This document shows positions 47,718 to 58,660 of a stretch of DNA of 64,000 bases, in pieces. The DNA comes from Limnanthes douglasii subsp. nivea. Lineage: Eukaryota; Streptophyta; Magnoliopsida; Brassicales; Limnanthaceae. Numbering within the stretch: the stretch's first letter is position 1; the number at the start of each line of letters is the position of its first letter. The notes under the pieces were generated by a model that did no database searches, was not told the origin of the DNA, and worked only from the letters and a program-made list of their open reading frames with translations. Made by a program: the position numbers and the translations under genes. The stretch is taken from the NCBI GenBank assembly GCA_036936605.1, contig JAUPFV010000004.1, positions 288,962,009-289,026,008 of the forward strand. Reading direction: 5' to 3'.

Positions 47718-50643
47718 CAAATATAACAATAACCAAATTATAATATGAAAAAAATCATGAAATACTACTAAAAATACAATATTTATTCTTAATTATCGCA
47801 TAAATAATATAAATTTTGAATTTGCTCATTTTTAATCCTAATAGGGATTCATTTGATACGAGCCATTATAATCATTAGCATAAACGTTAGCCCATACGCA
47901 CTATACTTACTTCTAGATGTTAACTTTTTAAAGAAGACAATTTTGGCTAACAATCACGTTTTAAAGATCATTAAAACCTTCATGTGGGCCGGTCTGGGTC
48001 CCGTGATAATAAAATCTATTTGTGCATGCGTTTTCTCACCTTTGGATAAATATATCTACAATTGTTTTGTGGGTCGGCCTACACTCAACCAATGATCTTT
48101 AGAAATTAGTGCATAAACCTCTTAAACGTAAGGCTCGAACCGACACAAAACACTTAGATGGAATGACCAATCCGTCCTAAAGTTTCATAGTAAGAGCATA
48201 CATAGCTTACATGTGCAAATCATGTCAAATAATAGTTTTTAAACTGAAAAAACATTTATGTTGTATTTTATTGCAACATGAGCATCTAAACAGTCTTCAT
48301 AAACTAAAATATCCCTTTTAGATATCCGATATATGAAGAGAAATGAATTACATTCAAACTCTAAACATGAAAATAAATAATATATGGTCATGCATGATAT
48401 TGTTCGTGCCTTCCAGAGTCTAGATGTTTTATGGTTGTGGGTCATCACTCACATATCCCAAATACTATGCATTTACAATACTACATGCTTACTTAGCGTA
48501 GACAAGTGAGAAACATAATTTTATATTGCCTAAACTCATAACGCAACACGTAGATATGTTATCACACGTAAACACACAAAGTTATAAAAGTATAATTAAG
48601 TAAACTATCATACTAAATATACTTGAATTTTTTTATCTTAATCACTAGATTTTTTAATCAATATAACTTTATCATTATGTGATATCTAAATTTTAGGTGG
48701 AATCAAAATCACATGATTCTGACAACCGAGTATATAGTTATGGCTTTGCAAATTATGGCTCTCATTTAAAACACCTACGTCACAATGATCAAACTTATTT
48801 CTTTGATTGCCGCAATGACGCACATGGTCGCCGTGATAATATGGCAATGCATTCACTATATTTTCACATCCCAAAAAGCATTACGACCATGAAACTTATT
48901 TCCATGGCGACCTCATGATTTTCGGAATCATGAAAAATACTCTTAGGTTCTGAATTAAGGATATACTACTGCTAATGATATAATATTGACATCGTTTTAT
49001 CGTATAAGGTCACAACCCATGAATATTTCATGAAGCGATTATCATTAATATTAGTCTATTCATATGAGTACATATAATGGGATCAAATGTTAATTTGGTC
49101 AAGGGGCATCTTCTCATGAGCTACAACTTTTCGGTCATACTCTCATCCTTGTGGTCACCTCTGAATGGTGGGAAGTCAACCTCGCAAGTGGCACATTCAC
49201 TAGGTCAGAACTTCATAAATGTAGATGAATATGGTCAAATGTTCGTTATTGATGGGTAAAAAGGGACGGGGTGATGAGTGAAGGGGTTATGGTATCTTAC
49301 AATACTAGTTTTGCCCAAATTGATACATTGAGGTATCCTAAATAATCCCAATACGGGTATCCCGAGACTCTAACTGATCGAATGAATGGTTGACAAGCTC
49401 TTTTCCAGACAGCCGGGGCAATGGGTGATGTGGTGATCGAAAATTTCACATTTCTTGCTATAGGGGAAGACCTTGGTGTTATAGCTAGAGCGTGGTGAAA
49501 CGATCCATGCAACTTATAGAAATTTCATAGTGAAATTTCTAGGTCAGTTTGATTATTACGCAAATGCGGGTAAACTCAAGGTGACTTTCGCTATCGTGTG
49601 CTTTTTAGTGATTTTAAAGGACCCATATATGATGTTAAGGTAGTGAAGCCGTTTTGAAGTTCATAGATCATGTGAGAGGTAGACCTCGACCCAAACAATG
49701 ATTTCCTAAGAGGATCATCAGTAAGGCTAGCCATCACTTCCATTTTTAAAATTCATCAAAAATCAAAATATCAATTAGCACATTTAAAAATAGCAATGAT
49801 CATCTCTCCTCAGTCAAACTTAAATAAAAAATATTCCTCTATATTAGACTTACTTTTTCGGAGTCCAAATACTGCCACATGGTTTAGGTATCTATTATAA
49901 CTTGCATCGATGAGGTTTCCGACTGTAGAAATAATTAATAATGCATTTGCATAATATTTATGAGGTTCAATACAACATTTAAGAAATATGAACATAAGTT
50001 ACGTGTAGTCAAAACTAGAAAACATCTCGATGTTTGATGGAGGATAATTATCTTGGGTACTAAATACAATATTTATTCAAAAATAAGGGCTAAATTAGAG
50101 AGGCTAGGCGGAGGAAGAGGAAAAATAGTGCAGAATGCCTAAGAGATGGGGAGTAGTGAGGTATTGTTGCATGAACATATAAAAGAAAGAATGCCTAAAA
50201 GATCAGAATTATGATAAATAACACGATCTTTTTCCGATTTAAACGGATCTAACACATTAGAGGCGAGATCAGAGGCTTGAGACGCAAGTAATTGGTTTGG
50301 TTGGAGGTTGACCTAAGATAAAATTTAGAAATTTATTTTTCGATAAAAAGTTCTTAAAATCGATATTAGATGGATTTAGATGTGTAATTGGTAGTTTGGC
50401 GAATGTTAGCAGGCTTATGACCTGATAGGGACAAATATCGCTTCAAAATAAGGTTTGGATGATTTATTAGTAGTGTTAGAATTTAAAAACATTATACCTG
50501 AACCAAAAATTTGCAGTGGACCCGAATATGTCGAAACAAAAAATTTAAATACCAAAAAAAAATATGTAAAGAGGTTTTGGTTGGGCTTGGCTTGGGTCAT
50601 TAATGTTATTTAACTGGTCCACTGGACCAAAATCATTAGATCA
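47718..50643. repeat. Unrecognised ~3-kb repeat, copy 1 (left part)
   Basis: Closely matches 58661-61841 from CAAATATAACAATAACC onward. It contains a perfect hairpin TCATGATT-TTCGG-AATCATGA (48913-48933) and a 71-codon minus-strand frame (49297-49512) conserved in copy 2, without recognisable family. The solo-LTR-like insertion of copy 2 is absent here (GGGAAGTCAACCTCG near 49170). Interrupted at 50643 by element D; continues 58231-58355. Confidence 0.85.
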
Positions 50644-51019
50644 TGTGTGGATTATTTTTGACTGAGGGTAATTTTGTTAGATGTTTTGTGGTGTTTCAAG
50701 GGTATTAAATGTTTAAGTGTTTTGTAGAGAGATATTTAAGCTACCTGGTTGTATTAAATGTTCATTACCCTCATTAATGAAAGTGGTTGGGTATTTATAC
50801 CCTTAATTATGGGTCATATGGGCTTTCGGGTCAAACTTATGAAACCGGGTCGAGTTCAAAAACCCATTAGTTTATTAAGCACATTAGCAATTAGCTTAGT
50901 CAAAAGGTGATTAGTTATTTAGTACTTTTGTCATGTTCAAATAGTTCAGTGGGTGATTATTGTCCGGATTTCCCCTGTCCGGTTTCTACAGTGAGTGACG
51001 AATATTTCCGGACTCATCA
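50644..51019 (-). repeat. Element D 3' LTR
   Basis: 376 bp. The minus strand starts TGATGAGTCCGGAAATATTCG. TATAAATA at 50792-50799. Followed on the plus-strand right side by TAGCCCCTTTTATAGG, the polypurine tract of the minus strand. Confidence 0.92.
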
Positions 51020-51353
51020 GTAGCCCCTTTTATAGGTTTTTTCGAAGGCCTTTGGTAAGACTTAAAAAATCTTCTTAAGCACTAGTAATATTCCCCGGAC
51101 TGTTTAAGTGTTCAGCTCAGGATTTATCCGGACTGAAAACTTCTCAGAAGTTGAAAAGTTTTGCTATGGATCGTGGGACACGTGTCACATTTTGATTCGC
51201 CTCACCAGCCGTTTTCCTCCTAGAACGGCGCTCCCACTAATCCCAAAAAGCAACCTCTTCATTTAATACCTATGATGTCAGCGCCGCCTTCAATCATTAC
51301 TTTTGCCTTTTCGTTTTCTCCTAGGTATTTGGTAACTCTTTTTGTCTTACTAG

Positions 51354-51360
51354 TATAAAT
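51354..51360 (+). promoter_or_regulatory. TATA box of element D antisense gene
   Basis: TAGTATAAATTAC, 76 bases before ATG 51436 and followed by a CT-rich leader, as in element C. Confidence 0.55.
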
Positions 51361-51435
51361 TACTTATTTTCACTGTATTACCATCTTCATCCCTCTCTCA
51401 TTTCTTCATTTCAAAGCTTTGCCTTCTCTTCTCAA

Positions 51436-51876
51436 ATGAGGAAGAAGGCCAAGGATAATGTTATCCTGACCATGTCCGGTGACAAGACTTCTCTTGAAGA
51501 TGATGTATCCAAAGTCACCAAGGAGAAAGAAGATTTGATAAATGAGCAGGAGAAGACAATTCATGCCAAAATCAACGCATACACCAACAAGGTGATAGAT
51601 TCTCAAGAGGCGAGGTATGCCGAAGTCAAATCTGACACGGTTTTGCTTTTTCATCGAACATTCCCGAAGAGGACGCTCGGTACTCTATGGCAATATGTGG
51701 AATATGAAGATATCCCATTCCACACAATGGTGGATGGTGATAAGAAAAAGTATTTCAGTGGCTACGACGATACCACTGATATGGAAGAAGGGACCGGAGA
51801 GAGCTCTAATGATGAACTCAAAGATCCAAAGAAGAAACCAGAGGAGGCAGGAACATCTAAGGGAAACCAGCCCTAA
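51436..51876 (+). pseudogene. Element D antisense gene, internally deleted
   Basis: An uninterrupted 146-codon frame with its own ATG, corresponding only to the coiled-coil end and tail of C's protein: IHAKINAYTNKVIDSQE, FPKRTLGTLWQYVEYEDIPF and an acidic C-terminus. The globular domain and intron have been deleted, while the upstream TATA box remains. It is either a by-product of deletion or a shortened protein; the open frame alone cannot decide. Confidence 0.7.
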
Positions 51877-52428
51877 GGTGTTAACCATTTTTTTGTTTTT
51901 CTTTTATCCTCATGTCAAACTAAAGTCCTTGGATGGCCAAGGAATTTTTGTAATCGCGTCCGGCTCGTGCCCGGATAGGCCTTTTCTTTTCAAACTTCGA
52001 AGTCCTTGGATGGACAAGGCATTCTTACATGTTTTAATATCATTCCCCGGTGTTAGCCGGGAAGTTTTATTTTGCATAATTCTTGCCTTGTTTTATTTTT
52101 GCCCAATCTCGATGGCTGATGTTTAAATATCCCCTAGTTATTTTACGAGTATATTAAAGTGAGAGTGTTTAAATTCTCTGATGACAAATATTTAAATGGT
52201 CATCATTCCACCAGATCAGTCCGATCTGTCAACGATACTTAGAAGGCTTTAAAGAAACTATAAATCAAACCACTCCGAATTTTTTAAGAAGGCATCAAAT
52301 TTTATTAAAAATCCTGAACACCTCATTAAAACCTCCCCGCGCCACCAGGGTAGGAAATAGTATGCCCCCTAATATTTACATGGACTTTAAACAAGTAAAT
52401 ATTTACATAACTTTCATTCTAGATACAA
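51877..52428. other. Element D spacer with conserved post-integrase block
   Basis: Tail-to-tail non-coding region. It contains AAGTCCTTGGATGGCCAAGG repeats (near 51924 and 51999). On the minus strand near 52320-52372 lies the conserved block TATTTCCTACCCTGGTGGCG ... GGTTTTAATGAGGTG also found in A and B. Confidence 0.6.
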
Positions 52429-55410
52429 TCAGAGGTGTTCAATGTTCCATGGGTGATTTAAGATTCTTCCATCTTTATCTTGAAGCCTGTATGTCCCAGG
52501 CTTAAGCTTTTCAATGACCACATAGGGTCCTTCCCAATTTGGAGCTAGCTTGCCTAACTGCTTCTCTTTGGTATGTATGAAAACTTTTCTCAACACTTTA
52601 TCCCCTGGTTTGAAATCCCTCCTTCTGAATCTGGAAGCAAACCTGCTTCTCATCAATCCCTGATAATGGGTAGCTCTAAGATGAGCTTTAACTCTTTTCT
52701 CTTCTATCAAGTCGGGTTGACTTCTGATTGCCACTTCATTAGCTTATTCAGAAAAATTGTGGACTCTGTATAATGGAAGAGTTGCCTCTATCGGAGCCAT
52801 TGCATCCATACCATATACCAAGGCAAACGGGGATTCTTGTGTAGCAGCCCCAGGAGTAGTCTGGTAGGCTCATAGTACTTCTTGTAGATAAATTGGCCAC
52901 TTTCCAGCAGTCCCTTCTAAATTCTTTTTGAGACCGGACAGAATGGTTCTGTTCGCCACTTCAACCTGACCATTTTCCTGTGGGTGAAAAGGAGAAGAGA
53001 AGCAATGTTGGATGCCTCTAGAGGCACATAAATTCTCCATATCCTTGTTATCAAATTGTGGCCCATTGTCCGTGGTTATCTTCTGTGGAACCCCAAATCT
53101 TCAGCAAATATTAGATAAGATAAATTTTATAACAACTTTTGAAGTAGTTCCTGCCAAGGGAGCAGCTTCTATCCACTTTGAGAAATAATCAATGGCAACA
53201 ATGATAGTTCTGCACCCTCTGGACGCCATTGGTAGAGGTCCCACCAGATCCAGCCCCCAACGAGCAAAGGGTATTGGCTCATAAATCGACTCCAAAGAGA
53301 CTGCTGGAATATGAATTTCATTACCATATCTTTGGCATGGATCACACTTTTTTACCAATTCTTTGGCATCTTCCATTATGGATGGCCAATAGTATCCAGC
53401 CAACAAGACTCTCCGGGTTAACGCTCTATAACCACAGTGTGTTGACCCTTCACCATCATGTAGTTCGGACAACACTATTTGGGACTCTTCAATCCCCAAA
53501 CAACGCATGAGAGGTCTAATAAAAGATTTGTTGTAAAGGACGTCTCTTATGATTAAAAAACCTCGAGCCCTACACTTCATTTTTCTTGCTACTGCTTTTT
53601 CCGGAGGCAAAATGCCATCTAAAATGTATTGAAGAAGAGGATACCTCCAGTATTTAGGTTGAACTACTTGTATATTTAAACTTTCCTCATCTTCCTTGCT
53701 TTGATTGAGTTGAATAGATGGGCACTCCTGCACATGAATCCATGGGTAGGACTCAGAGTATGTTATGGTTGCCAAGTAGTCTGCTAGTGTATTATCTGTT
53801 CTGGGTATGTGCTCATAGGTGATGTCTTTGAAGTTAACTCCCACCTCTTTAAGAATGAATAAATATTTAATCAATTACTCCTTCTTCGCCTCAGATTGAC
53901 CTTGGGCATGATGGATAAGAAGCCGAGAATATCTAACTTTTTTGGCTCCACAAATTAGGGCCAACTTCAAACCAGCTATAACAGCTTCATATTCGTACTC
54001 ATTATTAGCATCCCTGAAATCAAAACATATAGCCTGGCATAGTTTGTCGCCGTATGGAGAGTTTGAAAATATCCCAACACCACAACCCATGGTATTTGAT
54101 CCACCATCAGTCCGGACAACCCATATTTTCTTAGTCTTTTCACCTATTGCTTGGTTAATGTCTCTGTCTGAATGGAATTCAACTAGGAAGTCAGCAACAG
54201 ACTGAGCCTTGACTGCAGTTCGAGGGGAAAAATCAATATCATAGTCCCCTAACTCCATTGACCATTTGGTCACTCTGTTCGACACATCTGCCTTTTGAAG
54301 AACGTTTTTCAAGGGAAAAGATGTCCGGACAATAATAGAATGAAACTGAAAGTAGGGCCTCATTTTCCTAGCAGTAATTATTAAAGCCAATGCTAGTTTT
54401 CAAGTTTTAAATATCTTTTTTCAGCATCCATCAGGATTTTGCTGATGTAGTACACCTGACGGGGATAATTATCCACCTCTCTTACTAACACCGCACTTAT
54501 AGCACATTTGGAGACTACTAAATATATATACAATGTTTCTCCATCAGTAGGTTTAAATAGGGTTTTGGGGGAGGATAAATGATTTTTAATTTCATCAAAA
54601 TCCTGGTCGCACTGTGGAGACCAGTTGAATTCTTTGGCACCCTTTAAATTTTGGAAAAATGGGACACACATATCCGAAGACCTTGAGATAAAACGGTTTA
54701 GAGCAGCTAACATCCCTGTCAATCTTTGTACTTCTTTAATATTCCGAGGAGGCTCTATCTGTAGTAAAGCATTAAGTTGGTCTGGATCAGGATGTATCCC
54801 TTTCTCACTTATCACATACCCCAAAAACTTCCCGGACTGCACTCCGAAAACGCATTTTTCTGGATTCAATTTTAAATTAACTTTTACCAAGTTGGCAAAA
54901 GTCTCTTGCAAATCTGCCAAGTGTAACTCTTCTTTCACACTCTTTACCATCATGTCATCAATGTAAACTTTCATATTTCTTCCAATCTGATCAGCGAATG
55001 CTTTGTTCACCAGCCTCTGATAAGTAGCCCCAGCATTTTTTAACCCAAAAGGCATCACCTTGTAACAATGAAGGCCCCTATCAGTAACAAAAGTAGTGTG
55101 TTCTTTGTCCTTCGGATCCACTTGAATCTGATTATAACCGGAGTACCAGCAGATGTTATATCACACCAGCTATCCATCCGAAGAGATGTAGCACCCGTTG
55201 TGCAGAAGACATGCACCAAGAGAAAACATGCTGACGGTCTGTTAAAAAATATAACACTTTGCTTTTTAGTTCTGATGTCATCTTATATCCGATCTTGACA
55301 TTTCTTCCTTCAGCCAGAGAGTGAGTTTCAACCTCTTCAATTGGTATTAAAACACCAGGGGTCTCTCTGGGGTCATCAATTTCACACTCTCCCCCAAAGG
55401 GCCCCTCCAA
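52429..55410 (-). pseudogene. Element D RT, two RNases H and integrase
   Basis: From 55410 downwards: protease-RT linker, then RT cut short and rearranged at 55138-55212, then the RT second half with YIDDMM (about 54960) and both RNases H (54393-55121; VRTDGGSNTMG in 53875-54390, where SDSQLL is damaged by a deletion to YSRLL). Integrase has HCGYRAL, KCDPCQRYG and GLDLVG (53101-53874), a break at 53100, then TTDNGPQF and GQVEVAN further down, and the GPY-type end NWEGPYVV to 52429. About 80 codons of RT, including the first catalytic Asp region, are missing. Confidence 0.88.
55138..55212 (+). other. Inverted RT segment within element D
   Basis: On the plus strand this stretch reads TGVPADVISHQLSIRRDV and APVVQK, the RT segment that element C encodes on the same strand as the rest of its pol. 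In D everything around it reads on the minus strand. So ~70 bp is flipped and the adjoining RT part is gone. Confidence 0.85.
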
Positions 55411-55413
55411 CTG

Positions 55414-57781
55414 CTAATCTTCACTGATCCGAACTTCCCCCGAAGTTCTAGGGGCCAGTGCTGTTGCATAACATTCCCTTGCTAACTTCTGACTACTTCG
55501 GACAACTCCCAATTGTCCTTGCACAACGTATTTTAAACATTGGTGAACTGTTGAAGCCACAACATGCATCATGGAGAGCCAAGACCTTCCCAAAATGGCA
55601 TTGTAGCATGTGGGACAATCCACCACAATAAAAAGTACTCTGACCATTTTCTTAAAAGGGCCCTTGCCCAACAAAACCTCCTCCTAAAACTCCTCAACCA
55701 CGTCCGCAGAGCTTCCAGTGAAACCCACAATCGACCTGTTCGAACGTTGAATTACTGCTTGATTCTTCATTTGTTTATAGGAAGTTAAAAAGAGGATATT
55801 GGCTGAGCTGCCAGTGTCTACCAAAATTCGTCTAATGTCATTGCCCCTAATGGATGCTCCTATCACCACAACATCTTCATGGGGACCAGCTATGTCCCTC
55901 AAATCATCTTCATAAAAAACAATGAAGGGAAAAGGAATTTGCGATTGATAGGAAGTCATGCCTCCTTCCAATTGAGTAGCCAGGGTATGAACATGCCTCT
56001 TTCTTGAAGAACCAGTTAGTGCAGTCATGGTGTCCCCTCAAAATATGGTAAGTGACTCAAAAAAGCTTATGAGCCCGGACACCGTCTTGGTGTGTTCTGT
56101 GATAACGCCCATCTTATTTCGGGTTGGGTCAGGATCCAAATACTCTGATTCTACATCGAATCTTTCAATAATTACCATGGCCTCGTTCGGAGCCGATGTC
56201 CCTGCATTGTTTGTGGGGTCGGTCCGATGAGCATTATCAGGCCAATTCCCACTTCTTCTTTTAACATAAGCACACAATTTTCCTCTTTCAATCAAATTTT
56301 GCACCTCTTGTTTCAAAATGATGCAATACTCTGTGTTATGACCAATATCATGATGATATTGGCAGAAACAATTATTACGACTTTCCCCGGGAGATTGAAG
56401 CGCAGCCGGCTTCCTAAAATGTACTTCGTCTTTTGTTTTGTCATATATGGTTGCCACATTTTCTTTCAATTCGGCAAACCACTCCGGTTGAACCCAATGC
56501 CCTCGCTTATTTCTAGATTGCTGGCTCTGAGCTGGTGCTAGGTGGGATTGAGCCTTGGTCCTGTTGGGACCCTGCCCGGTCTCCTTAGCCTTGTACCCGG
56601 ACTGATTCTGGTTCTGGTTTGGTGCAGCTGGGGCCGACTTCACTTGCCTATGCACCCTAGTCTTCTTCGTTTCATCCACATTGATTTGATTTTCCACCTG
56701 ATTCAGTAATCCGGCCCACATCATGGCCTTCTTCTTGGTTACCGAATCGGCTAAATTTTCAGGGTTCAAACCCTGTCTTAGAGAAGTTATTGCTACTTGT
56801 TCAAAGCAATAAGCTAATCCATTTTTTGTGTTCACAAAGCGACTCATATATTCTTTCAACGATTCATTCGGTTCCTGGGCACAATGGATAATCGTGTCTC
56901 CATTTCCCTTCACCTCCTTACTTCCAACAAACTGCCTCTGGAAGGCCACCCAAAAGGTGTCAAAATTTCTGATCCATCCTTGTGGCAGGCTATTATACCA
57001 CTTCAGAGCACTCCCCGTAAAAGATTGGGAGAATGGTCTACAAAGCAACTTATCATCATCGTCAAGATTCATCATAAAGTTTTTAAAATGCTCCAGATGA
57101 TTATCTGGATCTTTACTGCCATCGTATTTTTCCATCTTAGTACTGTCAAACCTCTTTGGAAGGTTTCCGGACAGTATCTTGGAAGACAATGGAGATTGTC
57201 TCCAATTTCGGTCACGACTAAACACAGTATCTTCATTGGGAGTTGTAAAGTTACCTGGTTCATCATGAAAAGCGAAAGGATCCATCAACAGTCTGTCTAT
57301 ATGTCTCCGACCATGGTTGTGGCTATGAGATGACCCTTTGCCTAGATGCCTTTTCAACCTTCTATGCATATCCCTCTTTCTTAAATATTTTTTGACCAAC
57401 TTTTGCTTCTTCTTAGACCTGCCTTCATCACTGCTAGATGACAGGGACTCCTCAACTCCATCTTTATTCGAGGAGCTACTAGAGGATTCTGAATCTGAGT
57501 CTGAGCTCTCCACTGGTTTAGACCGGTTAGACTTTTTTGAGCTAGCATGAGTCTTTTTAGTACTTACATGGGTCTTTGCTGATGGGTCATGCTCCCTCGA
57601 ATTATCAGTGTGGTGAATGGCTGACACTTTTGATTTTTCTTTCAAGTCTATCTCTACCCTTTTAGCAGCCCTCAAGGCTTCTATCTCAGCCTTCAACCTG
57701 TCTCTTATTGATCGTATATTCATCGTTTTCTCCCACCACTTCTGCCAAAGGTGGTGGCACTGCCTGCTCGTCTGGATTCAT
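55414..57781 (-). pseudogene. Element D gag and protease
   Basis: Likely start ATG 57781 (MNPDEQAVPPPLAEV), with a frame break near 57715. From 57723 to 56038 there is a 561-codon open Gag: coiled start, Ser/Lys-rich part, core HLEHFKNFMMNLDDDDKLL and WYNSLPQGW, zinc motif CQYHHDIGHNTEYC. Then a break near 56035 and the protease with intact DTGSSANILF (55800), another break near 55680, and the linker to 55414. Gag is the best-preserved coding region among all elements here. Confidence 0.88.
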
Positions 57782-57834
57782 CAGAACTGGTTTTAATTGT
57801 TGGTTTAAAATGCTAGATTCAGGCACCTTCTCCT

Positions 57835-57852
57835 CCCACTGTGGTCGCCAAT
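57835..57852 (-). other. Element D primer-binding site
   Basis: The minus strand reads TTGGCGACCACAGTGGGA next to the LTR end, identical to element C. Confidence 0.75.
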
Positions 57853-57853
57853 T

Positions 57854-58230
57854 TGGTGTGGATTATTTTTTACTGAGGGTAATTTTTTCAGATTTTTTGT
57901 GGTGTTTCAAGGGTATTAAATGTTTAAGTGTTTTGTAGAGAGAGATTTAAGCTGTATCGTTGTATTAAATGTTCATTACCCTCATTAATGAAAGTGGTTG
58001 GGTATTTATACCCTTAATTATGGGCCATATGGGCTTTTGGGTCAAACTTATGAAACTGGGTCGAGTGCAAAAACCCATTAGTTTATTAAGCAGATTAGCA
58101 ATTAGCTTAGTCAAAAGGTGATTAGTAATTTAGTACTTCTGTCCTGTTCGAATAGTTCAATGGGTGATTATCGTCCGGATTTCCCTTGTTCGGTTTCTAC
58201 AGTGAGTGACGAATATTTCCGGACTCATCA
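57854..58230 (-). repeat. Element D 5' LTR
   Basis: 377 bp, partner of 50644-51019. TATAAATA on the minus strand at 58013-58020. Followed by GACCC and the resumed repeat copy 1. Confidence 0.92.
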
Positions 58231-58355
58231 GACCCAACATTAGTAGAAACATTAAGAGCATAAACAACTAGTCTACTACAACTTGCAGGTTATAAGCTCA
58301 GAAGTGTGGCTACGTGGTGCATTAGCAGCCACTTTTCCATGTGCGCACGAGGAGC
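58231..58355. repeat. Unrecognised ~3-kb repeat, copy 1 (right end)
   Basis: GACCCAACATTAG to CACGAGGAGCAAC, matching 61842-61970 with few changes. Similarity ends sharply after GAGCAAC in both copies. Confidence 0.85.
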
Positions 58356-58660
58356 AACATTACCAAGAAAACAATAAAAAAGAAACGTGGATCATCAGAG
58401 GATAATCCACAGCAAGAGGCACACGAAAAAGGAGCTTCAAGCAAACAAGAACAGAGCAACACGAACCAATTTCACCAGAAAACAATCAACAAGGATGATC
58501 AGAGATTAGTAAAACAACGAAGAGACAAACACAGCCTAAGATCAAATGGAAGATTGAAGGCTTCTAGCAGAAAGGAGAAGAGAATGAAGACCAAATCAAG
58601 GAAGAACTTGAATATCTTGAAACATAGAGCATTTCTTATATCAATCGATCTTAAAACCTT
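58356..58660. other. Unique spacer between the repeat copies
   Basis: About 305 bp, purine-rich. It encodes a Lys/Arg-rich plus-strand frame (58341-58691) without recognised homology, most likely a chance result of the purine bias. Confidence 0.35.

Larger units (their letters stand above)
50644..58230 (-). mobile_element. Element D: Tat-type Ty3/Gypsy element, relative of C
   Basis: LTRs at 50644-51019 and 57854-58230 with TGATGAGTCCGG...CACACCA ends in the minus orientation. The target site can be read from copy 2 of the 3-kb repeat (CATTAGACCCAAC near 61840): GACCC is intact on the right (58231-58235) and appears as GATCA on the left. Gag-pol is on the minus strand, the shortened antisense gene on the plus strand. 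At 7.6 kb it is ~3 kb shorter than C, from deletions in the antisense gene and RT. RT also contains an inverted segment. Confidence 0.92.

Noticed and set aside
55068..55298. Separate plus-strand gene within element D
   Set aside because: It is the inverted RT segment plus antisense flanks, not an independent gene.
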